Positions 1 through 5,327 of a stretch of DNA of 8,700 nucleotides are shown piece by piece. Location of the stretch: the NCBI GenBank assembly GCA_002331575.1, contig DCZG01000116.1:1371-10070 (forward strand). Reading direction: 5' to 3'. The notes below the pieces were generated by a model, which was given only the letters and a program-made list of their open reading frames with translations, was not told where the DNA came from and did no database searches. The position numbers were made by a program, and so were the translations under genes. The stretch is from Atopobium sp. UBA2090 (GTDB lineage: Bacteria > Actinomycetota > Coriobacteriia > Coriobacteriales > Atopobiaceae). Numbering within the stretch: position 1 is the stretch's first letter; the number at the start of each line of letters is the position of its first letter.

Positions 1-116
1 TTGCCCGAGCCCGACAGCCCCGTGATCACGACGAGCTCGTCGCGGGGGATGTCGACGTCCACGTTGGCGAGGTTGTGCTCGCGGGCGCCGCGGATGACTA
101 TGGAGTCGTTTGCCAT
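1..116 (-). CDS. uvrA: UvrA excinuclease subunit, N-terminal fragment (runs off left edge)
   Basis: Only the first 38 codons are in the window; the gene continues past position 1. UvrA is the DNA-damage-sensing ABC-type ATPase of the UvrABC nucleotide excision repair complex in the cytoplasm. The visible peptide begins MANDSIVIRGAREHNLANVD and ends in GLSGSG, the start of the first Walker A loop (normally GLSGSGKSSLAFDT). The IRGAREHNL block and the immediate N-terminal Walker A are diagnostic of UvrA. The ATG at 116-114 is preceded on the minus strand by GAGAGG with a 6-nt gap, which fixes the start. The upstream neighbour on the same strand is the DUF4173 gene, separated by 143 nt and a strong hairpin, so uvrA probably has its own promoter. 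I see no convincing SOS box or -35/-10 pair. The family assignment is secure; expression is not resolved. Confidence 0.95.
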   Translation of the reverse strand, partial: MANDSIVIRGAREHNLANVDVDIPRDELVVITGLSGSG

Positions 117-216
117 GCAGGACCTCTCATGGTCTCTAACTGCGATTTTGTACAGCCCTTGAGTGTACCCGAGTGACCGTGCATGGCAGCCGTGACGGAC
201 CAGAGACCGCATGACG

Positions 217-250
217 CACACCTCGCGCCCTGGTGCGGGCGCGAGGTGTG
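217..250 (-). terminator. Perfect 14-bp hairpin after the DUF4173 gene
   Basis: CACACCTCGCGCCC (217-230) and GGGCGCGAGGTGTG (237-250) are exact reverse complements separated by a 6-nt loop. The hairpin begins 10 nt beyond the DUF4173 stop codon and lies upstream of uvrA. It has no U-tract on either side, so it is not a canonical intrinsic terminator. It may still stop or pause polymerase, protect the operon's 3' end, or insulate uvrA. The structure is seen directly; the terminator role is inferred. Confidence 0.6.
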
Positions 251-259
251 ACGACTCCC

Positions 260-1810
260 CTAGTGCTGCGTCAGGAGCCCGGGCAGCGAGTCGGTCGCCC
301 AGCAGCGCCCACGGACGCCGACCCAGACGTCCCCGTAGACCTCCCGCTCATTCATCTGCCCCCGTACCTCGGCGGCCATCGAGGGGTCCTCGTCGGCGAG
401 CCGCTCGAGGGCGGGAAGGGCATCGTCCGAGAGGGACGCGAGGTAGCCCACGTCGATCGTCTCGATGCTCCCGGAGAGGTAGCCGTCCACGTCGAACGAG
501 GCGACGCGCGCGTCCACCCCTGAGAGGGCGAAGGCGCACCACAGGGCGAGCAGGAAGCCGAGCACGACGGGATAGAGCGGGAAGCGCGTGCTCAGGACGC
601 GCACGGCGCAGAGGACGACCACGACGGCGATGGCGACCATGCCGAGCAGCGTGAACGCCCGCAGCTCCGAGAGGCCGAAGACGTGGATGTAGAGCCCCAT
701 GCGCCAGGCGGCCGAGGCGTCCATCACGAGCGTGAGCGCGAGCAGGGCGAGCTGCGCCGCGTCCACGGCACGGGAACGAGGGGCGTCCCGTCTCGCCTGG
801 AGCGTGACGAGAAGCACGCAGACGTTGATGGCGGCAACGCCGACGAGCTCGAAGAAGCCCGAGCGCGCATAGGTCGCATAGCCGCCGACGGCGTCGGAGA
901 CCCGCGCCCCGCCGAAGAGGTAGCCGAACTGGATGAGATCGAAGGCGAGGTAGACCGCATCGAGGATGACGAGGGCGGGAAGCACGGCCGCCACGCTCGC
1001 CGCGCGGACGCGCCCGCCCGGCGCCAACGTGCGCGCGCCATCACCGTGGACGAGCGAGACGAGGAGCGACGACGCCACGAGCGTCACGAGGACGAAGCGG
1101 GCGAGACGGACGACGTTGGTCCCGAAGTCCTCGCCCATCCACGAGAAGACCCGCTCAAGGTCGCTGCCGAAGATCGCGTCGGCACGCATGAGCAGGGGCA
1201 GCACCACGCAGAGCACGGCGCAGGCCGCGATGACGCTGAGCAGCGCGGCCCGGCGTTCGCTCGCCCTCCCGCGACCGGACCGCACGAGGGCGCGAAGGGG
1301 ATGCGTGAGGTGCGCGAACTGCGAGCGCAGGAAGAAGCCGACCGCGGACAGGGCCCCTGACGCGCGCAGGGCGACGTCGTCGGCGCATCCGGAGAGCAGG
1401 AGGTACTCGAGCATGCAGGCAGCCGCGAGCACGAGGGCGTTGCACGCGCGCACGGAGGTGTCGCTCGTGACGGCAGGAACGCCGGCAAGCACGACGACCG
1501 CCGCGAGCATGAGCGCGGACCCGCGCGTGAGCCTGGCCCCTCGCCCGCGCAGCGCGAGCGCGCAGACGAAGAAGCCGAGGATCGCCACCGTGAGGGCGAA
1601 CCCGCCGCAGAGCACGAGCAGGGACGAGAGCATGAGGCCGTCGACGGCCGCGCACCACCAGAGCGCCAGGCCTGAGGCGCAGGCGACCGCAGCCCAGTCG
1701 CGAACGCCGAAGACGAGCTCGGGCTTCTCGCCAGGCACCGCAGGCGAGGAATCGGCAGACGGGTAGCCCGGGAGCGTCGGGCGCTCCCCTTCGGAAACCA
1801 GTTGTGACAT
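260..1810 (-). CDS. DUF4173 (DUF4153-like) multi-pass membrane protein
   Basis: A 516-residue integral membrane protein of unknown function. A polar N-terminal tail of about 35 residues, rich in Pro, Ser and Glu, is followed by roughly ten to twelve hydrophobic segments between residues 38 and 432. The family signature is residues 289-330: AFDLIQFGYLFGG, then a YATYARSGFFEL block leading into an INVCVLL helix. A second conserved stretch is MGLYIHVFGLSELR (371-384). After the last helix a soluble tail of about 80 residues contains DVGYLASLSDDALPAL (453-468), typical of the end of DUF4153/DUF4173 proteins. The ATG at 1810 is preceded by GGGAG with a 7-nt gap, and this site lies in the 3' end of the XRE gene only 4 nt upstream. 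It is therefore the last gene of the DUF2975-XRE-DUF4173 operon. No enzymatic residues are recognisable. Transport, sensing or membrane stress roles are all possible. The family call is good; function is unknown. Confidence 0.85.
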   Translation of the reverse strand: MSQLVSEGERPTLPGYPSADSSPAVPGEKPELVFGVRDWAAVACASGLALWWCAAVDGLMLSSLLVLCGGFALTVAILGFFVCALALRGRGARLTRGSALMLAAVVVLAGVPAVTSDTSVRACNALVLAAACMLEYLLLSGCADDVALRASGALSAVGFFLRSQFAHLTHPLRALVRSGRGRASERRAALLSVIAACAVLCVVLPLLMRADAIFGSDLERVFSWMGEDFGTNVVRLARFVLVTLVASSLLVSLVHGDGARTLAPGGRVRAASVAAVLPALVILDAVYLAFDLIQFGYLFGGARVSDAVGGYATYARSGFFELVGVAAINVCVLLVTLQARRDAPRSRAVDAAQLALLALTLVMDASAAWRMGLYIHVFGLSELRAFTLLGMVAIAVVVVLCAVRVLSTRFPLYPVVLGFLLALWCAFALSGVDARVASFDVDGYLSGSIETIDVGYLASLSDDALPALERLADEDPSMAAEVRGQMNEREVYGDVWVGVRGRCWATDSLPGLLTQH

Positions 1811-1814
1811 GTGT

Positions 1815-2045
1815 CTACTCCCTTTGGTCGCTGCCCTCGTCGGGCACGTATTCGAGGAGGTCGGAGGGCTGGCAGTCCAGCTCGCGGCAGATCGCCTCGA
1901 GGGTCGAGAAGCGAATCGCCTTGGCCTTGCCCGTCTTGAGGATCGAGAGGTTGGCGATGGTCACGCCCACGCGATCTGAGAGCTCGGTCAGGCTCATCTT
2001 GCGCCGAGCGAGCACCACGTCGAGATTCACGGCGATGCGTCCCAT
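1815..2045 (-). CDS. YozG-like XRE-family transcriptional regulator
   Basis: A 76-residue Cro/C1-type DNA-binding protein. After a short strand (MGRIAVNLDVVLARRKM), residues 18-65 form the helix-turn-helix domain: MSLTELSDRVGVT, then the recognition helix region ANLSILKTGKAKAIRFSTLE, then AICRELDCQPSDLLEY. This matches the small HTH_26/YozG group typically encoded beside DUF2975 proteins. The last ten residues are acidic and polar. The reading frame stays open upstream to about 2225, but that extension is Arg-rich shadow sequence over DUF2975. The ATG at 2045 lies 2 nt after the DUF2975 stop and gives the usual family length, so translation is probably coupled. It likely autoregulates the operon through the TATCG palindromes near 2557-2593; that link is inference. 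Confidence 0.9.
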   Translation of the reverse strand: MGRIAVNLDVVLARRKMSLTELSDRVGVTIANLSILKTGKAKAIRFSTLEAICRELDCQPSDLLEYVPDEGSDQRE

Positions 2046-2047
2046 GG

Positions 2048-2506
2048 CTACACCACGAGGTCGTTCTCGGACTTGATGTCCGCCGCGGACGAGGCGAGAT
2101 GGGAGAGCGCCACGCAGACCACCGTGAGCGCGAAGGTGAAGACGAAGGCGACGGAGAGCGAGGCCACGACCGAGAAGACCAGGCCGTCGGTGGCGAGGAC
2201 GCCGACGACGATGAGCACGAGCCACACGAGGGCGTCGGCGGCGGCGAAGTACCCCATCGCCCGCAGGCGCCGCGCGTTCTCCTTGGTGAAGGTCTCGCCG
2301 CGCCCGATCGCCGAGAAGAGCCCCCAGGCCCGGGCGCCGAGGGCGAGCAGCGGGGCGATGCCCACCGCGAAGCCGATCGTCGCGCCGGCGGGCACCACGC
2401 CTCGTGCCTCGATGTCAGGTATCACGGCGAGAAGCACGAACAGGCAGGCGGCGCAGGCGAGCAGATCGACCGCCTTGAGCACCGCCGCCATCTCCCGATG
2501 TGTCAT
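2048..2506 (-). CDS. DUF2975 family membrane protein
   Basis: A 152-residue protein with four predicted membrane helices, at about residues 10-30, 43-65, 83-105 and 112-137. The loop GRGETFTKENARRLR (68-82) and the C-terminal ASSAADIKSENDLVV are characteristic of DUF2975, a family of unknown function. The start is ATG at 2506, because GGAGG sits 5 nt before it. The GTG two codons earlier (2512) would overlap that ribosome site. It is the first gene of the operon and is followed by the XRE regulator with a 2-nt gap. The pairing of a four-helix DUF2975 protein with a YozG-like regulator recurs in Firmicutes and Actinobacteria. One hypothesis is that the membrane protein modulates the regulator, but no ligand is known. 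A candidate promoter with palindromes lies 36 nt upstream. Confidence 0.9.
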   Translation of the reverse strand: MTHREMAAVLKAVDLLACAACLFVLLAVIPDIEARGVVPAGATIGFAVGIAPLLALGARAWGLFSAIGRGETFTKENARRLRAMGYFAAADALVWLVLIVVGVLATDGLVFSVVASLSVAFVFTFALTVVCVALSHLASSAADIKSENDLVV

Positions 2507-2541
2507 GAGCACCTCCGGTCCTTCTCGACCCTATGACCACG

Positions 2542-2569
2542 AGGATAGCATGACATTATCGATATTCAA
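2542..2569 (-). promoter_or_regulatory. Candidate promoter of the DUF2975-XRE-DUF4173 operon
   Basis: Read on the minus strand, a -35-like TTGAAT (2569-2564) is followed 16 nt later by a TATCCT -10 (2547-2542). An upstream TG gives an extended -10 (TGCTATCCT). The predicted transcript start is about 30 nt before the DUF2975 ATG. Each hexamer matches 4 of 6 consensus bases. A TATCGATA palindrome lies in and just beyond the spacer, where a bound repressor would block polymerase. Confidence 0.5.
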
Positions 2570-2593
2570 TGCCAATTTATCGTTTTTCGATAA
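2557..2593. promoter_or_regulatory. Paired TATCG palindromes, putative XRE operator
   Basis: Two inverted repeats lie in an AT-rich island of an otherwise GC-rich region. TATCGATA (2557-2564) is an 8-bp palindrome in the promoter spacer, touching the -35 hexamer. TTATCG (2577-2582) and CGATAA (2588-2593) form a second inverted repeat around TTTTT, just upstream of the -35. Both share the TATCG half-site, and their centres are about 24-25 bp apart, slightly over two helical turns. Their position at the promoter of an operon encoding a small XRE repressor suggests an autoregulatory operator. The repeats are seen directly; the binding protein is inferred. Confidence 0.5.
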
Positions 2594-2635
2594 TTACATA
2601 CAAGCGCGAGAAGACGAGCCTCTCCGAGCGCGGCG

Positions 2636-3097
2636 CTATGACACGAGGACCTTGACGCAGGCCTTGCGCAGCGGCGCCGGACCATCGACGGAGCATCCCG
2701 GCTTGTGCGCGTCGCAGGGAGGGGTCACGACGATGTCGCCCTCGCGGAGGGTCACCCACGACTCGCGCAGGGGATGGGCGTAGACGCCGAAGTCGGCCTC
2801 CTTGTCGAAGGCGCCCTGGGGCTCGACCTCGTCGACCGCGGCGATGCCGATGCGCTCGGTTCCGCTGATCACGCAGTGGATGTCGGCGTAGCGGCGGTGC
2901 GCCTCGTAGTCCTTCTCGGCGGCGTCGACGGTCGTGAACTCCATGACGTTGGCGAAGACCGCGTCGTCCCCGGAAATCTCGTTTCTGCCCAGCGGCACTG
3001 CGGTGAGGTCGGTCGTGCGGAGCCACTCGATGGCCTGGGCGAAGCGCTCCCGGGTGAGGTCGTTGTCAGCGACGTTCTCGATGGACGTGAAGACCAT
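2636..3097 (-). CDS. YhcH/YjgK/YiaL (DUF386) family protein
   Basis: A 153-residue cytosolic protein with a cupin-like beta fold. Family members include E. coli YhcH/NanQ, linked to N-acetylneuraminate anomer interconversion, and TabA. Visible signatures are GRNEISGDDAVFANVMEFTT (37-56), the EAHRRYADIH block (65-74) and PPCDAHKPG (126-134). Glu65, His67, His74 and His131 fall at the conserved polar positions expected to line the metal or sugar site. Length matches the usual 150-155 residues. I chose ATG 3097, preceded by GGAAGGGGA, over an upstream ATG at 3145 that adds 16 basic residues with no family match. No sialic acid, xylulose or galactoside genes are adjacent, so the substrate cannot be assigned. 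The next gene on the strand starts 129 nt downstream with its own promoter. Confidence 0.88.
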   Translation of the reverse strand: MVFTSIENVADNDLTRERFAQAIEWLRTTDLTAVPLGRNEISGDDAVFANVMEFTTVDAAEKDYEAHRRYADIHCVISGTERIGIAAVDEVEPQGAFDKEADFGVYAHPLRESWVTLREGDIVVTPPCDAHKPGCSVDGPAPLRKACVKVLVS

Positions 3098-3176
3098 GGC
3101 GGTCCCCTTCCCGCGCACGCGGCGCATCGTTTCTCGGCGGCACAAGTATGGACCATCCCCGGGCGCCGCACTCGGG

Positions 3177-3218
3177 TAGAATCGTCACGTACGCACACAG
3201 ACGCCCCCGACGGGGCGT
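3177..3218 (+). promoter_or_regulatory. Candidate -10 box and 5'-UTR hairpin of the mrp operon
   Basis: TAGAAT at 3177-3182 matches 5 of 6 bases of the -10 consensus, 51 nt before the mrp start codon, but no -35 is recognisable at the right distance. Between it and the ribosome site lies a perfect 7-bp hairpin: ACGCCCC (3201-3207), a CGAC loop, GGGGCGT (3212-3218). The hairpin ends 6 nt before the GGAG ribosome site at 3225-3228. It could tune mRNA stability or initiation. The promoter call is tentative; the hairpin is seen directly. Confidence 0.35.
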
Positions 3219-3233
3219 GGGAGAGGAGCCACA

Positions 3234-4106
3234 ATGGCAGACAGCGACGACGAGCAGCTGCGCAAGGAGGTCGACGAGGTCCTGCACGGCACCAAGCGCA
3301 ACCAGGGACCGCAGGTCTTCGAGCAGAACGGCCGCTCTGACATCAAGCACGTGATGGGCGTCATCTCGGGCAAGGGAGGGGTCGGCAAGTCGTTCGTCAC
3401 GGGCATCCTCGCCGTCGAGCTCGCACGCCGCGGCGCCAGGGTCGGCATCCTCGACGCTGACATCACCGGTCCGTCCATCCCCAGGATGCTCGGTCTCTCG
3501 GGCGTCCATGCCACGGGCGAGGACGAGATGCTCGTCCCCGTGACGACCAAGGGCGCCATCAAGGTCATGAGCGCCAACCTCGTCCTCGAGTCCGAGACCG
3601 ACCCCGTCCTCTGGCGCGGGCCCGTCGTCGCCAACGCGATCGAGCAGTTCTACTCCGAGACCATCTGGGGAGACATCGACTACCTCCTCGTGGACATGCC
3701 CCCGGGAACCTCCGACGTCGCGCTCACCGTGTTCCAGTCGCTCCCCATCGAGGGCGTCGTGATCGTCTCGAGCCCCCAGGACCTCGTGCAGATGGTCGTG
3801 GGCAAGGCCGTGAACATGGCGAACATGATGCGCGTGCCGATTCTCGGCCTCGTGGAGAACATGGCCTACCTCACCTGCCCGCACTGTGGCGAGAAGATCG
3901 AGCCCTACGGCCCGAGCCGTCTCGCCGAGACGGCCGAGTCCTTCGGGATCTCCCCGCTCGGACAGCTGCCCATCGACCCCGCGCTCGCCGCCGCGTGCGA
4001 CGAGGGCACCATCGAGGACGTGCTCCCCGAGGGGCTTCTCCCCGACGCCGTCCAGACCATCATCCAGGTGTCCGAGCTCATGGACGCGGCCCTCGGCAGG
4101 GGCTAG
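3234..4106 (+). CDS. mrp: Mrp/NBP35-family P-loop ATPase, Fe-S cluster carrier
   Basis: A 290-residue cytosolic ATPase of the Mrp/NBP35/ApbC family, which binds and transfers Fe-S clusters to target enzymes. Residues 46-53 are the deviant Walker A loop GKGGVGKS, with the signature lysine of the SIMIBI/ParA class. LDADITGPSIPRML (73-86) is the Walker A' region, LWRGP (126-130) is family-specific, and LLVDMPPGTSD (151-161) is Walker B. CPHC at 215-218 is the conserved CxxC that holds a bridging cluster between two monomers. The N-terminal DUF59/MIP18 domain of some Mrp proteins is absent; only about 36 polar residues precede the ATPase. The ATG has GGAG 5 nt upstream. Two flavoprotein genes follow, 6 nt after this stop and then overlapping, which suggests co-expression. 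Specific cluster recipients cannot be read from the sequence. Confidence 0.95.
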   Translation: MADSDDEQLRKEVDEVLHGTKRNQGPQVFEQNGRSDIKHVMGVISGKGGVGKSFVTGILAVELARRGARVGILDADITGPSIPRMLGLSGVHATGEDEMLVPVTTKGAIKVMSANLVLESETDPVLWRGPVVANAIEQFYSETIWGDIDYLLVDMPPGTSDVALTVFQSLPIEGVVIVSSPQDLVQMVVGKAVNMANMMRVPILGLVENMAYLTCPHCGEKIEPYGPSRLAETAESFGISPLGQLPIDPALAAACDEGTIEDVLPEGLLPDAVQTIIQVSELMDAALGRG

Positions 4107-4112
4107 CGGCAG

Positions 4113-5327
4113 ATGCCCTCCCACACCCGCACCGAGTCACGACAACAGCTCCGCGCGCGCCAGCTCGCGCGCGCGGCGAACACTCGCGTGCCGGACTCCC
4201 CCGACGTCATCGTCTGCGGCGGTGGCGCGGCAGGACTCTCGGCTGCGATCGCCGCCGCGGAGCACGGCGCGACGACGGTGGTGCTCGAGCGCGACGCGGA
4301 GTGCGGTCGCAGCATCCTCGCCACGGGCAACGGACGATGCAACCTCTCCAACCTCGAGCTCTCGCCCGACCGATACAACGACCCCTCGTTCGTCGGAGAC
4401 GTGGTCGGCGAGACGTTTCTGGAAGACACCCTCTCCTTCCTCGGCGGCTGCGGCCTGGCGTGGAGGAGCGAGGAGGGCAGGCTCTACCCCACGAGCAACC
4501 GCGCGGACTCCGTGAGAAGCGTGCTTCTCGCCCGGGCGCGACGCGCAGGGGCGGTGCTGGCGGGGGCGCGCGACGTCAGACGAGTCGAGCGGACATCCAG
4601 AGGCCTCTCCGTCACCTGGGACGAGTCCTTCTCGGACAGGAGCGCGACCGCAGAGGCTCGCTCGGTCGTCGTCGCCACGGGCGGCGGCGTCATGGCGGCG
4701 CTCTCCGGACTGAAGCTCGACCTCAAACCGACGTCTCCCGTCCTCTGCCCGCTTGCCTGCGAGAAGGCGCCCGTCCTCGCCCTCGACGGCCGTCGCGTGC
4801 GCGCCGAGGTAACGCTCCTGCGTCAGGGGACCGTCCTCGCCCGCGAGGCCGGCGAGGTGCTCCTTCGCGGCTACGGGCTCTCGGGAATCGTGCTGTTCGA
4901 CCTGTCCCGCCTCGCCCTCCCGGGAGACGTGCTCTCGCTCGACCTTCTCGCCGACGTGCCCGACGATGCCGTCAGACGCGCGATCGAGCTGAACACGGCG
5001 GACGGCATCCTCGACCCCGAGCTCGCACGCGTGCTCGGGGCGCAGACGAGCGTCGCCGCCGCGCTCGAGGGCGCACGACGCGTCCGCCTCACGGTTACGG
5101 GGCTGGCCGAGACGGACCGAGCGCAGGTCATGCGAGGAGGCCTCGCCAACCGACAGTTTGACCCAAGGACTCTGGGCGCACGCTCCGTGCCCGGCCTCTT
5201 TGCCTGCGGGGAGGTCCTCGACGTCGACGGCGCCTGCGGTGGCTTCAACCTCTCGTGGGCATGGCGGAGCGGCGAGATCGCGGGCACCGCGGCGGCCGTC
5301 CGCGCACGAGAGGAGAAGGTCCGATGA
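4113..5327 (+). CDS. BaiN/HI0933-family NAD(P)/FAD-dependent oxidoreductase
   Basis: A 404-residue flavoprotein of the HI0933-like family (BaiN/RdsA group). The dinucleotide-binding motif CGGGAAGLSAA is at 35-45, followed by VVLERDAECGRSILATGNGR (56-75) and CNLSN, the family hallmark. VVVATGG is at 186-191, RGGLANRQFDPRTLGAR at 341-357, and the FAD-binding C-terminal block GLFACGEVLDVDGACGGFNL at 361-380, leading into SWAWRSG. Characterised relatives include BaiN, proposed to reduce bile acid intermediates, but the family is broad and the substrate here is unknown. The first 25 residues are Arg-rich and precede the Rossmann fold. Their codons contain a 10-bp GC-only hairpin. ATG 4113 has AGGGG 10 nt upstream inside mrp; a later GTG (codon 26) is possible but lacks a ribosome site. 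It sits 6 nt after mrp and overlaps the next gene by 4 nt. Confidence 0.92.
   Translation: MPSHTRTESRQQLRARQLARAANTRVPDSPDVIVCGGGAAGLSAAIAAAEHGATTVVLERDAECGRSILATGNGRCNLSNLELSPDRYNDPSFVGDVVGETFLEDTLSFLGGCGLAWRSEEGRLYPTSNRADSVRSVLLARARRAGAVLAGARDVRRVERTSRGLSVTWDESFSDRSATAEARSVVVATGGGVMAALSGLKLDLKPTSPVLCPLACEKAPVLALDGRRVRAEVTLLRQGTVLAREAGEVLLRGYGLSGIVLFDLSRLALPGDVLSLDLLADVPDDAVRRAIELNTADGILDPELARVLGAQTSVAAALEGARRVRLTVTGLAETDRAQVMRGGLANRQFDPRTLGARSVPGLFACGEVLDVDGACGGFNLSWAWRSGEIAGTAAAVRAREEKVR
4151..4176 (+). other. GC-only hairpin in the 5' coding region of the HI0933-type gene
   Basis: CCGCGCGCGC (4151-4160) and GCGCGCGCGG (4167-4176) are exact reverse complements with a 6-nt loop. The stem covers codons 13-22, which encode Arg/Ala/Leu-rich residues. 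It begins 38 nt after the ATG at 4113 and ends shortly before an alternative GTG at codon 26. It may slow early elongation, or it may lie in the leader if the GTG is used. It may also be a by-product of high-GC Arg/Ala codons. Confidence 0.5.

Noticed and set aside
162..167. TACACT on the minus strand as a uvrA -10 box, with GTACA/TGTAC arms at 150-168 as an operator
   Set aside because: No -35 at a plausible distance, and the 5-bp arms are too short to distinguish from chance.
683..1766. Long open frames on the plus strand opposite the DUF4173 gene
   Set aside because: Arg/Glu/Ala-rich or Arg/Ser/Thr-rich shadow translations typical of GC-rich DNA, with no family match; the minus-strand membrane protein explains the region.
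3145..3150. CATACT on the minus strand as a yhcH -10 box
   Set aside because: The hexamer 17 nt upstream (GAGTGC) does not resemble a -35, so the yhcH promoter remains unassigned.
3066..4124. 352-codon open frame on the minus strand opposite mrp
   Set aside because: His/Asp/Gly-rich low-complexity translation characteristic of an antisense shadow; mrp has all family motifs on the plus strand.
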